A stretch of 64,000 nt of DNA from Nesterenkonia ebinurensis (GTDB lineage Bacteria > Actinomycetota > Actinomycetes > Actinomycetales > Micrococcaceae): positions 1-64,000 of the forward strand of contig NZ_VWNF01000001.1 in NCBI RefSeq assembly GCF_008711175.1, written 5' to 3'. Position numbers and translations under genes: made by a program. The notes under the pieces are model-generated. The model did not search any database, was not told the origin of the DNA, and saw nothing but the letters and a program-made list of their open reading frames with translations. How positions within the stretch are numbered: the stretch's first letter is position 1; each line of letters starts with the position of its first letter. This document shows positions 22,863 through 30,747 of this stretch, one piece after another.

Positions 22863-24062
22863 CTAGGATAAAAGCTCATCCCGCAAGGTGACGGCCGCGA
22901 TAAGGCCACAGAACACGAACACCGTGGCCCCTACAGCGACGGGGATCGCAAGGTGGATCGTGCCTAGAATCCCGCCGAGCGCTGACCCGAGGGCAAGTCC
23001 TAGGAGCCCGAGCACGCGGGCTGCGCCACCGACGCGTCCCAACAAGTGATCCGGAACGAGCCGCTGCCGCAACGAGACTGAGCAAATGTTCCAGACGACA
23101 GCGTGCAGGATGTAGAGCGCTAAGAGCACCCCCGCGAGGATCGCATTTGTCGTCAGGGCAAGACCGCCAAGAGTCAGCGCCCCCAGCAGCAGACTAGTCA
23201 CGATCGTCCACCGGTACCCGAGACACCTGCGGAGCCGAGAAGCGAGGACCGAGCCCAGCAACCCACCCAGGGCAGAGAAGGCAAGCAGCAGTCCATAGCC
23301 TGTGCCAGTCAGCCCAAGACGCTCCTGGGCGAAGAGTACAAGGATCGAGAAAGCCAGCATGTAGCCCACACTCGCCAGTGCCCCGATGAGCGCCAGGCCA
23401 CCAACCACGTGGTGGCGCGCCAACCATACGATCCCTTCGGCCGCGTCGGTGTACACCGAGCGTCGAACCGCAGGCGCTTCAACAGGTGCTCGCGACGAGC
23501 CTCGGATGGGCAGCGCCAGGGCGACTAGGCCCGCAACGGCCCACAGCCCACCCATCGCGAAGACCGGCGCGGCCGCTGCGAGGGCGAAGAGGAACCCGCC
23601 CAGTGGAGGGCCGGCGAATTCATCAGCGACAAGCTGTACAGCAGCGACCCGCCCGTTCGCGGAGTCCAGTTGTTCACGCTTCACCAGAGAGGGCAGGATG
23701 GCCACTGCAGCGTTATCAGCCAGGCTCTCTAATGTCGCGACAACAGCCATAGTCGCGTACAGCACCACCAGCGAAGATGGCCCGAACTGAATGCTCAACG
23801 CTAGTCCCACCAAAGCGACACCCCGCAGCAGATTGGCGGCGACAATCAGGGTGCGGCGGTCGAACCGATCAACCCAGACACCGATCGGCAGGGCAACGAA
23901 CAGGCGCACCAGGGCGTAGAGCGTCGCCAGGCCTGCGACCAGACGCGGATCCTCGGTCATCGAGGCCGCAAGCAGCGGCATCGACACGAAGGCCAGGCCA
24001 TCGGAGAGGTTCGACAGAGCGTTCGCGCTCCAGAGCACTCCGAATCCGCGACCAAGTGCCAT
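22863..24062 (-). CDS. MFS exporter
   Basis: This 399-residue, 12-segment MFS protein has VLWSANALSNLSDGLAFVSM at the N-terminus, IGVWVDRFDRRTLIVAANLL (motif A), SLADNAAVAILPSLVKREQL and ANGRVAAVQLVADEFAGPPL, typical of the MFS_3/enterobactin-exporter-like drug efflux group. ATG 24062 lies 6 nt after TAGGCT (leaderless); GTG 24068 would be the alternative. Upstream, 24227-24130 encodes on the same strand what looks like the last 30 residues of another protein, perhaps its lost regulator. Confidence 0.84.
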   Translation of the reverse strand: MALGRGFGVLWSANALSNLSDGLAFVSMPLLAASMTEDPRLVAGLATLYALVRLFVALPIGVWVDRFDRRTLIVAANLLRGVALVGLALSIQFGPSSLVVLYATMAVVATLESLADNAAVAILPSLVKREQLDSANGRVAAVQLVADEFAGPPLGGFLFALAAAAPVFAMGGLWAVAGLVALALPIRGSSRAPVEAPAVRRSVYTDAAEGIVWLARHHVVGGLALIGALASVGYMLAFSILVLFAQERLGLTGTGYGLLLAFSALGGLLGSVLASRLRRCLGYRWTIVTSLLLGALTLGGLALTTNAILAGVLLALYILHAVVWNICSVSLRQRLVPDHLLGRVGGAARVLGLLGLALGSALGGILGTIHLAIPVAVGATVFVFCGLIAAVTLRDELLS

Positions 24063-24227
24063 CCGCACAGCCTATTGGAAACAGCAATCAGATGCTGACC
24101 AGGTCAGGGCCCTCCGGTAGAGGATCCGCTTACGGCACACCGGCCTCGTAGCCCTCGCCCGCATCGACCCTGAGAGTGAGAGTCCGCCACAGAGCATCGA
24201 ACGAACCCCGCCATTTATCGGCAGAAG
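24063..24227 (-). other. possible C-terminal fragment of a lost regulator
   Basis: On the minus strand the frame SADKWRGSFDALWRTLTLRV then DAGEGYEAGVP-stop runs toward the MFS gene. It reads like the end of a helix-turn-helix regulator of the kind often paired with MFS exporters. It begins right at the yifB junction, so its 5' part would have been lost there. No start codon is available. Confidence 0.3.
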
Positions 24228-25217
24228 TCACACCGTTATGGGTGCAGTTGTCATCTCGCGTGCTTCGTCCATGAACAGCACTCCACAGTGCGCTCTGGTC
24301 ACTGCACCGGGCCCGGGGATCCGGGAGCCGCCGCCCAATAGGGCTGGAACGGTGGCGCTGTGGTGCGGCGCTTCGAAGGGCCGGTGCCGCTGCAGCCGGG
24401 TGACGTTCGCTGCCCCTGAGCTGATTGAGGAGATCGCGGTGACCGCCATGGACTCCTCATGGCGCAGGGGCGGCAGGATGGAGGGAAGCCGTTCGGCGAT
24501 CATCGTCTTGCCCGCACCAGGGGCACCCATCAGCAGCATATGGTGACCCCCGGCAGCAGCCAGCTCCAGGGCGAACCGGGCCTCTGCCTGTCCGCGCACT
24601 TCGGCGAGGTCCTTCACCGGGCCGGAGCCGGCGTCGTCGTCCTCTTTCCGGGAGCCGGCAGTGACACGTTGGATCTCGGCTCCCGGTTCGGCGGGGATCT
24701 CCGCCGCCTGCGGGGAGCGGAAGTAGGAAGCCACCTGGAGTGCGTGCTCGGCAGCCAGTACTTCCACCCCGCGCACCAAAGCAGCCTCAGCGGCGTTCTC
24801 CGCGGCCACCACCACCGTCTGGGCCCCGGCCGCTGATGCAGCGCTGACCGCAGGCAGGACGCCTCTGACCGGCCTGAGCCGACCGTCCAGTCCCAGCTCG
24901 GCCAGGAACACCACGGTGTCGGTACCGGCCAGATACCCGTCTGCAGCCCAGGCCGCAACCAAAATAGCCAAGTCCAGGGATGAGCCGGATTTGGGCAGCG
25001 AGGCGGGGAAGAGATTGACGGTCAGCCGCCGCCGGGGCAGCTCGATGCCGGCATTCTTGGCCGTAGACCGGATCCGGTCCTGGCTCTCGCGCAGAGCGGC
25101 ATCGGGTAAGCCAAGCAGCACAAAGGCGGGCAGACTCTGCCCGATATCCGCCTCAACCTCAATGAGGTGGCCCTCCATACCGATGAGCACCACTGACCGG
25201 GCCCTGCCCATACTCAT
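24228..25217 (-). pseudogene. yifB: yifB (comM-like Mg-chelatase-family ATPase), 3' truncated
   Basis: The first 320 or so residues match YifB/ComM: ALVGMEGH-type start (VVLIGMEGHLIEVEADIGQS), LPAFVLLGLPDAALRESQDR, NLFPASLPKSGSSLDLAI, Walker A LLMGAPGAGKTMIAERLP, RPFEAPHHSATVPALLGGG and Walker B HCGVLFMDEA. Then the sequence departs from the family (REMTTAPITV, stop), losing the rest of the ATPase and the C-terminal domain of a protein normally near 500 residues. ATG 25217 overlaps the yraN stop. The dprA gene usually found next is also absent. The breakpoint coincides with a repeat of 22542-22566. Confidence 0.85.
24242..24266 (+). repeat. imperfect 25-nt direct repeat flanking the MFS gene, right copy (yifB junction)
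   Basis: This is the right partner of 22542-22566 (22 of 25 identical). On the minus strand it encodes the residues just after the Walker B of YifB, from Ala-Arg-Glu onward, which are foreign to the family. Confidence 0.55.
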
Positions 25218-25585
25218 GGCAGATCCTTGAGGTGATCAATGACAGCTCGTGGCCGGGCTGAGCTTGTGCTGCATTCCAAAATCACTGAGACGGCGTCGAT
25301 CCGCCGGCTGACCGGCCACATCTGGTGAGTGGCGGCGTATTCGCTGAGCAGCCGTTGGATGCGGCGCAGTTTGGCATCGTTGATGTGCTCGAAGGGGTGC
25401 CCGTAGCTCAGGCCGTGCCGGGTTTTGACCTCTACAGCCACCAGCTGCTGGTCGTCCATGGTGATCAGGTCGAGTTCGCCGGTCCGGGTCCGCCAACGGC
25501 GCTCCAGGATGTGGTGCCCGTTCTGCTCAAGGTATTCGGCGGCTCTGTGCTCGCCGAGCAGCCCGGTGTGGTCTTTGGCCCGCAT
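25214..25585 (-). CDS. yraN: YraN / UPF0102 family endonuclease-fold protein
   Basis: This 123-residue protein has LGEHRAAEYLEQNGHHILER, RTRTGELDLITMDDQQLVAV and EVKTRHGLSYGHPFEHIND, the GE.DLI...EVK Holliday-junction-resolvase-like core, then KLRRIQRLLSEYA and the C-terminal RIDAVSV. ATG 25585 has GAGAGGAG upstream; an extension to 25699 has no support. It overlaps yifB by ATGA. A gap of 150 nt separates it from rnhB; the DUF2469 gene often found there in Actinobacteria is missing. Confidence 0.9.
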   Translation of the reverse strand: MRAKDHTGLLGEHRAAEYLEQNGHHILERRWRTRTGELDLITMDDQQLVAVEVKTRHGLSYGHPFEHINDAKLRRIQRLLSEYAATHQMWPVSRRIDAVSVILECSTSSARPRAVIDHLKDLP

Positions 25586-25735
25586 AGGTGCTCCTCTCAC
25601 TGAAGTGGTGAGCACCAGCTTGGGGTCTACGACGGCAGCACGGGAGACACAGTCAGCTCGCTGTGGACGGCACGGCGTGTCGCGGCGGCTGCCCCTCAAC
25701 CTGGGGAAAACTCTACGGCCAACCGAGGCCAGTAC

Positions 25736-26428
25736 CTATAGACCAGGCAGAGCGTGTTGAGTCAGCTTCCAGGTATGCCGGTGGTAGCGAGTGGGTCCCG
25801 AGACGCTGATGGCTTCGCGGTGCCGGGCCGAGCCATAGCCCTTATTGGACTCCCACCCGAACTCAGGGTGCTCACCGGCCAGATGCTCCATCAGCTCATC
25901 GCGCTCCACCTTGGCCAGCACCGAGGCGCAGGCCACCGACAGCGCCAGGGTGTCGGCTTTGGCCATGGTCCGCACCGGGATATCCGGGGTCTGCAGCCAG
26001 TTGTGCACCCCATCCAGCAGCACCACCTCCGGGGTCCGTCCCAGTTGCTGGACCACCTCCTGAAGCCCAGCGCGCCCAGCGGCACCCATGGCGGCGCTGA
26101 GCCCCACCGCGTCAATCTGCTCGGCCTCCGAGTGCTGCACGCTGAACGCCCGGGCATGCTGGCAGATCACCGGATGCCAGGTCTTCCGCGCACCGGGGGC
26201 CAGCAGCTTGGAGTCGCGCACTCCGTCCAGTTCCGGCCATACCCCGGTGCCGGCGGTAAGCGCCTCTGCCGGCAGTGCGTCCAGATCGACGACGACTACG
26301 CCCACTGTCACCGGACCGGCCAGGGCTCCCCGACCCACCTCGTCGATCCCGGCGATGAGCCGCGCACCGGTTTCGGCGGCCAGGGCCAGCTCAGGCCGCA
26401 GGGTGGCGTTGGCTGCAGCCGGGCTCAT
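25736..26428 (-). CDS. rnhB: ribonuclease HII
   Basis: This 230-residue enzyme removes RNA from RNA-DNA hybrids. Motifs are LIAGIDEVGRGALAGPVTVG (first Asp-Glu pair), DSKLLAPGAR, EVVLLDGVHNWLQ, AKADTLALSVACASVLAKVE (two further metal ligands near KAD) and HPEFGWESNKGYGSARHREA. The start ATG 26428 overlaps the stop of lepB (ATGA), so the longer reading into lepB is rejected. Part of the minus-strand operon rplS-lepB-lepB-rnhB. Confidence 0.95.
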   Translation of the reverse strand: MSPAAANATLRPELALAAETGARLIAGIDEVGRGALAGPVTVGVVVVDLDALPAEALTAGTGVWPELDGVRDSKLLAPGARKTWHPVICQHARAFSVQHSEAEQIDAVGLSAAMGAAGRAGLQEVVQQLGRTPEVVLLDGVHNWLQTPDIPVRTMAKADTLALSVACASVLAKVERDELMEHLAGEHPEFGWESNKGYGSARHREAISVSGPTRYHRHTWKLTQHALPGL

Positions 26429-27150
26429 GGCGAGTCGGGGACCTGCTCGAAGGGTTCCCGTTCGCTGCCTCCGCCGCTCCACCGGTCGATGGGCCAGACG
26501 ACGCTCAGGGTGCGCCCGATGATGTCTTCCTCCGGGACCGCCCCTTGGTCGGGCTCGCTGACGTGGGACCGGGAATCGGCTGAGGCTGCACGGTGGTCGC
26601 CGAGCAGCCAGACGTGGTCATCCGGGACGGTGACGCTGAACTCTGCTTCGGAGGGCGCATTGCCGGGGTAGAGATAGGGCTCGTCGATGGGCTGGTCGTT
26701 GACCAGTATCCTGCCCTGTTCGTCACAGCACTCCACCGTATCGCCCTCGAGCCCGATCACACGCTTGACCACATAGTGGCTGGAAGTATCCGGCACCAGG
26801 CCGATGAAGATCAGCGCATCCTGCACGGCATTGGTCTCAGGCGCCGGGCCGCCCCACCAGTTGCGGGTGTCTTCGAACACCACCACATCTCCGCGATGGA
26901 TGTCCATCATTCCCGGTGCAAGCAGATTGACCACGATCCGGTCATCCACCTCCAGAGTAGGCTGCATGGATTCAGAGGGGATGTAGAAGGCGCGCAGGAA
27001 GAACGTCTTGATGATGAAGGAGATGACGATGGCCAGCCCCACAATCACCACCAGTTCAATGAGGAAGCTGACGGCCCAGTGTCGCTTCTTCCGCCGGGTC
27101 TTTCCGCAGTCGGGTTCGGCGGCCTGGTGCTCGTGCTCAGCAGCAGTCAC
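26425..27150 (-). CDS. lepB: signal peptidase I (copy B)
   Basis: This 241-residue membrane protease has a basic N-terminus (RRKKRHW) and one membrane anchor (FLIELVVIVGLAIVISFII). The catalytic Ser is in FYIPSESMQPTLEVDDRIVV and the catalytic Lys in HYVVKRVIGLEGD. The C-terminal box reads GDHRAASADSRSH, where most have GDNR.NS.DSR. Start is GTG 27150, overlapping the upstream lepB stop. The catalytic domain follows the outside of the membrane and cleaves exported preproteins. The two adjacent copies differ enough to be old paralogues. Confidence 0.94.
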   Translation of the reverse strand: MTAAEHEHQAAEPDCGKTRRKKRHWAVSFLIELVVIVGLAIVISFIIKTFFLRAFYIPSESMQPTLEVDDRIVVNLLAPGMMDIHRGDVVVFEDTRNWWGGPAPETNAVQDALIFIGLVPDTSSHYVVKRVIGLEGDTVECCDEQGRILVNDQPIDEPYLYPGNAPSEAEFSVTVPDDHVWLLGDHRAASADSRSHVSEPDQGAVPEEDIIGRTLSVVWPIDRWSGGGSEREPFEQVPDSP

Positions 27151-27791
27151 TGCGTGTCTCCTTCAAGCTCGCGCCGTTCCGCCCAGGGCCAGACCACCTG
27201 GGTGGCCTTACCTATGATTCGGTCCTGGCTGATCATACCGCCGCCGGGGGCCCCGAGCAGATCGCGGGAGTCTACGGATTCGTCCCGGTTGTCCCCCATC
27301 ACCCACATCCGGCCCGCCGGGACCTGGGCTTCGAAGCTCAGCTGGGAGGCAGGGGTCTCCGGAGTGATCTCATAGTCGAGGTAGGGCTCGGCCAGTTGCT
27401 CACCGTTGAGGGTGAGGTGACCGGTCTCATCGCAGCAGATCACCAGGTCCCCGTCCGCACCGATCACCCGCTTCACGTAGACCCCAGGCGGGGCGCCGAT
27501 GCCGAACCAGTGGCCTACCCTCTCCAGGCTGCGGCCCAGGCTGGGGCCACCCTGATAGGGGTCGAAGGAGCCCTCCCCGTCGAAGACCACCACATCCCCG
27601 GGCCGCACCCCGGTCTCCCCCGGATAGTCCTTGACCACCAGCATCCGCTCACCATCACTCAACGTAGGCTCCATGGAGTCCTGGTTCACGGTGTAGACAT
27701 CAGCGACAGACACCCGCACCAGTGTGCTCACCAGAACAGCCAAAACAACGACGACGCCGACGCTGATGATCCAGCGCCGACGTCGTGTCAC
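27147..27791 (-). CDS. lepB: signal peptidase I (copy A)
   Basis: This 214-residue signal peptidase has the anchor WIISVGVVVVLAVLVSTLVR, catalytic Ser in VYTVNQDSMEPTLSDGERML, VRPGDVVVFDGEG, catalytic Lys in GVYVKRVIGADGD and the canonical GDNRDESVDSRD box. Compared with copy B it has a shorter N-terminus and the standard GDNR motif. It lies 23 nt after rplS and overlaps copy B by 4 nt, so both are made from one transcript. Confidence 0.94.
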   Translation of the reverse strand: MTRRRRWIISVGVVVVLAVLVSTLVRVSVADVYTVNQDSMEPTLSDGERMLVVKDYPGETGVRPGDVVVFDGEGSFDPYQGGPSLGRSLERVGHWFGIGAPPGVYVKRVIGADGDLVICCDETGHLTLNGEQLAEPYLDYEITPETPASQLSFEAQVPAGRMWVMGDNRDESVDSRDLLGAPGGGMISQDRIIGKATQVVWPWAERRELEGDTQ

Positions 27792-27814
27792 GGTTTCGAA
27801 GAGTTGACGAAGGT

Positions 27815-28210
27815 CTAGGCCTCGACAACTTCCTCCACCTTCTCGCCCTGGGCGCGGGCCACCTGGGACTCGCGCTTCTCGCGGATACGGGCGGCCTTGC
27901 CGTGGCGGTCGCGCATGTAGTACAGCTTGGCGCGGCGCACGTCACCGCGGGCCAGCACCTCGATCTTCTCGATCACCGGGGAGTGCACCGGGAAGGTACG
28001 CTCCACACCGACCCCGAAGGACACTTTGCGCACGGTGAAGGTCTCGCGCACACCGGCGCCCTGGCGGCCGAGCACATAGCCTTTGAACACCTGGACACGG
28101 GAGGTCTTGCCCTCCACGATGTTCACATGGACGTTGACGGTGTCGCCGGGGGCGAAGTCAGGAACGTCGCTGCGCAGACTGGCGGTGTCAACAAAGTCGA
28201 GCTTCTGCAT
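27815..28210 (-). CDS. rplS: 50S ribosomal protein L19
   Basis: This is the 131-residue L19, a component of the 30S-50S interface. It has [60 protein letters not shown] and [18 protein letters not shown]. The tail of about 20 residues ends in an acidic stretch. ATG 28210 has GGAGGAG upstream. It is separated from trmD by a 223-bp non-coding gap, so it may have its own promoter. Confidence 0.97.
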   Translation of the reverse strand: MQKLDFVDTASLRSDVPDFAPGDTVNVHVNIVEGKTSRVQVFKGYVLGRQGAGVRETFTVRKVSFGVGVERTFPVHSPVIEKIEVLARGDVRRAKLYYMRDRHGKAARIREKRESQVARAQGEKVEEVVEA

Positions 28211-28433
28211 GGTTTCTCCTCCAGGGCACTGCCACAGGTCAGCTCCCTGATGTCAGGGACGCGGGCTGAGCACGCAGGCTCAGCGCGGGTCATAAGCTTG
28301 GGTTCCGCCCTGCGAAGATGAACACCAGTGGGCGGGTGCTGTCTGTGCGGCGCCTATCCCCTGTGGCAGAGTCGGCACCCAGCAGGCACAGCGCTCAATC
28401 TTACGCGGGATCCGCGGCTTTCTCAATCTGCGT
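28211..28433. other. gap between trmD and rplS
   Basis: No gene or RNA is seen in these 223 bases. It could hold the rplS promoter, but I cannot assign boxes with confidence. Confidence 0.4.
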
Positions 28434-29225
28434 TCAATCTGCGGTGTAGCGCGTCCAGAGATCCGGGCGAGTGGCCCGAGTGCGGGCCTCAGCCTGCTCA
28501 CGCCGCCACTGAGCGATCTTGGCGTGGTTGCCGGAGAGCAGCACCTCCGGGATCTGGTGCCCGCGCCATTGAGCGGGCTTGGTGTAGACCGGGTACTCCA
28601 GCAGCCCGGTCTCTCCGTGGGACTCCTCATTGAGTGAAGCCTCGTTGCCGATCACCCCGGGGATCAGCCGTGTGATGGCCTCGATCATGACCACGGCGGC
28701 CGCCTCTCCTCCGTTGAGCACATAGTCTCCGATGCTGCACCGGCGTAGCTGGAAATGCTCGGCGGCCCACTCTGTGACCCGCTCATCGATCCCCTCGAAC
28801 CGGCCGGGGGCGAACACCAGGTGCTCTGCCCCGGCCAGTTCCTCGGCATGCCGCTGGGTGAACGCCTCTCCCGAGGGCGTCGGGATGATCAGGGTCGGTT
28901 TAACCGGAAGTGCACGAGTGACTGAGCCGAGCGGAGAGCCGAGCTCGCTCGAGCTCTCCGACGACGATTGGGCAAGAGGCGAAGGCCGTGAAGCCGTATC
29001 CTCCAACACGGTCTCTAAGGCCTTCGCCCAGGGCTCGGGCTTCATCACCATGCCCGCACCACCGCCGGCCGGCGGTGAGTCCACGGTGCGGTGCTTGTCC
29101 TCGGTGTAGTCACGCAGGTTGTGCCGGCGGATCTCCAGCAGCCGGTCGGCCTGGGCCCGGCCGATCAACGAGAGGTCCAGCACGTCGAAGAACTCCGGGA
29201 AGATCGAGATCAGGTCAATTCTCAT
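28434..29225 (-). CDS. trmD: tRNA (guanine-37-N1)-methyltransferase
   Basis: This 263-residue SPOUT enzyme methylates G37 of tRNA with S-adenosylmethionine. It has [64 protein letters not shown] and [20 protein letters not shown], the knot that binds the cofactor, then LPGVIGN-like [16 protein letters not shown]. Between the first and second parts lies an extra low-complexity stretch ([31 protein letters not shown]) absent from typical TrmD. It is encoded by an inserted repeat element (28920-28996). ATG 29225 has GGGAG upstream. Confidence 0.96.
   Translation of the reverse strand: MRIDLISIFPEFFDVLDLSLIGRAQADRLLEIRRHNLRDYTEDKHRTVDSPPAGGGAGMVMKPEPWAKALETVLEDTASRPSPLAQSSSESSSELGSPLGSVTRALPVKPTLIIPTPSGEAFTQRHAEELAGAEHLVFAPGRFEGIDERVTEWAAEHFQLRRCSIGDYVLNGGEAAAVVMIEAITRLIPGVIGNEASLNEESHGETGLLEYPVYTKPAQWRGHQIPEVLLSGNHAKIAQWRREQAEARTRATRPDLWTRYTAD
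28920..28996 (+). repeat. intragenic hairpin repeat element, copy in trmD
   Basis: On the plus strand the element reads GACTGAGCCGAGCGGAGA, a 27-nt hairpin (28933-28959, stem GGAGAG/CTCTCC and tip GAG-N4-CTC), GACGA, CGATTGGGCAAGA and GGCGAAGGCC. The same order and spacing occur in ileS (61878-61953). It lies antisense to the trmD coding strand but keeps the frame open, adding about 25 residues. Confidence 0.7.
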
Positions 29226-29316
29226 CAGCTGCTCCCTGAGTTTTCAGGGGGTTGTTGGAAAATCAGGCCCCCATGGACAGCTGAAATTCCAAAAACTGCC
29301 TGATATCGCGCAGGCA

Positions 29317-29889
29317 TCATGGGAAGAGACCTTCAGGCGGGGTGAGCGTGATCCGGCGCGCCTCCGCATCGATCTCAGGCACCAGCTCCGCCACAAAGGG
29401 CACCATGACCTCATCACCGCTAAGAGTCTTCACCATCAGCAGGTCCTGGGCATCACCGGTGCGCAGTTCTATTACGACGCCGTAGTCCCGCCCGTCTGCC
29501 CCGAGGCAGGTGAAGCCCTCCAGCTCGTGGGAGTACCAGCCCTCGTCTGCGTCCTCGGGCTCGGCCGGGACGTCCACATAGAGCATCGAGCCGCGCAGCG
29601 CCTCAGCGGCATTGCGGTCCCGGATCTGCTCAAACCCGAGCAAGCAGATGGACTTGTTCCAGCGCTGGGACACCACAGTGAGCGGCGTCGTCGTCTGATC
29701 CTCGGTGTCCCTGCCTGGTTGGCGGATCAGGGTCTCGCCGGGGGCAAGCCGTTCGGCCGGTTCGTCAGTGTAGAGCTGTACGGTGACCTCGCCGCGGATG
29801 CCGTGCGGCTTTCCGATGCGAGCGACCCGCAGGCGTTCTTCCTGAGCGGAAGTCACCTGCGGGTCGTTATCGTATTCAGCGTGTGCCAT
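29317..29889 (-). CDS. rimM: 16S rRNA processing protein RimM
   Basis: This 190-residue protein has the N-terminal RimM barrel (LRVARIGKPHGIRGEVTVQL, YTDEPAERLAPGETL, LLGFEQIRDRNAAEALRGSM) and the C-terminal PRC barrel (DEGWYSHELEGFTCLGADGR, LMVKTLSGDEVMVPFVAELV). It assists maturation of the 30S head near S19. Start ATG 29889 with AAGGGC upstream; a leading extension of about 20 polar residues precedes the barrel. It lies between khpA and trmD in the ribosomal operon. Confidence 0.95.
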   Translation of the reverse strand: MAHAEYDNDPQVTSAQEERLRVARIGKPHGIRGEVTVQLYTDEPAERLAPGETLIRQPGRDTEDQTTTPLTVVSQRWNKSICLLGFEQIRDRNAAEALRGSMLYVDVPAEPEDADEGWYSHELEGFTCLGADGRDYGVVIELRTGDAQDLLMVKTLSGDEVMVPFVAELVPEIDAEARRITLTPPEGLFP

Positions 29890-29908
29890 GGGCGCGCCCT
29901 TAGGCGTT

Positions 29909-30166
29909 TCAGCGGCGGCGGTCGGTGTCGACCACGTCCACGCGGACGCCTTGGCCGCCGGGTAGTGCTGCGACCACCGTGCGCAGAGCCTTGGCGGTGC
30001 GGCCGGCCCGGCCGATCACCCGGCCCAGGTCCTCGGGGTCAACCCGAACCTGGAGGGTGTCGTAGCGGCGGCCGTTCTTGCGGCGCACATCGACCTCATC
30101 GGGTGAGTCGACGATCCCGCGGACCAGGTGCTCCAGTGCGTCGGTGAGTGCAGCGTCGGTGCTCAT
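29909..30166 (-). CDS. khpA: KH-domain RNA-binding protein KhpA
   Basis: This 85-residue single KH-domain protein has [40 protein letters not shown] (the GxxG loop is GRAG) and [20 protein letters not shown]. It is the usual RNA-binding protein between rpsP and rimM in Gram-positive genomes. ATG 30166 overlaps the rpsP stop (ATGA). Confidence 0.93.
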   Translation of the reverse strand: MSTDAALTDALEHLVRGIVDSPDEVDVRRKNGRRYDTLQVRVDPEDLGRVIGRAGRTAKALRTVVAALPGGQGVRVDVVDTDRRR

Positions 30167-30591
30167 GCCTCGGCCTTCTCCTCGGCGCCGGGCTCCTCGG
30201 CAGGTGCTTCGGCCTCTGCCGGGGTCTCCTCAGCAGCGGGCGCCTCGGACTTCTCCACAATGACCGAGTCCTTGGAAGGAGTCACGAACTCTTCCTTGGG
30301 CGCTTTGGTCTTCAGAGTGCCCTCAGTGCCTTCAATGCCCTTGAACTTCTGCCAGTCGCCGGTGATAGTCAGCAGCTGCTTGACCTGGTCGGAGGGCTGG
30401 GCGCCCACACCGAGCCAGTGCTGGGCGCGCTCAGAGTCGATCTCGATGAACGAGGGGTTCTCGGTGGGATGGTACTTGCCGATCTCCTCGATGTTCTTGC
30501 CGTCACGCTTAGTGCGGGAATCGGCAACAACAACGCGGTACTGGGGGGCAAACTTCTTGCCCATTCGCTTCAGACGAATCTTGACTGCCAC
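30163..30591 (-). CDS. rpsP: 30S ribosomal protein S16
   Basis: This 142-residue S16 opens [20 protein letters not shown] and has [40 protein letters not shown] and [14 protein letters not shown]. The C-terminal extension of about 35 residues is acidic and Ala-rich ([18 protein letters not shown]), as in other Actinobacteria. Start is GTG 30591 with GGAG about 12 nt upstream. First gene of the rpsP-khpA-rimM-trmD group. Confidence 0.97.
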   Translation of the reverse strand: MAVKIRLKRMGKKFAPQYRVVVADSRTKRDGKNIEEIGKYHPTENPSFIEIDSERAQHWLGVGAQPSDQVKQLLTITGDWQKFKGIEGTEGTLKTKAPKEEFVTPSKDSVIVEKSEAPAAEETPAEAEAPAEEPGAEEKAEA

Positions 30592-30747
30592 TTGTGTGGT
30601 TACTCCTGTAGGTATTGGGGTGCATGTCTCTGCCGGGACCGTGTGGGGTATGCAAACAGCTCCGGGCTACATGCGTGAACGTTGGTCAGGCCGGCGAGGG
30701 TAGAGGGTGCTCCCCGAACCTGAGCAAAGTACCTGCCTATTCTGCCA

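Noticed and set aside
24200-24266. Tn7-like element end at the yifB breakpoint (TGTGACTTCTGCC)
   Set aside because: Only the TGT start agrees; no repeated transposase-binding sites or tns genes are visible in the window.
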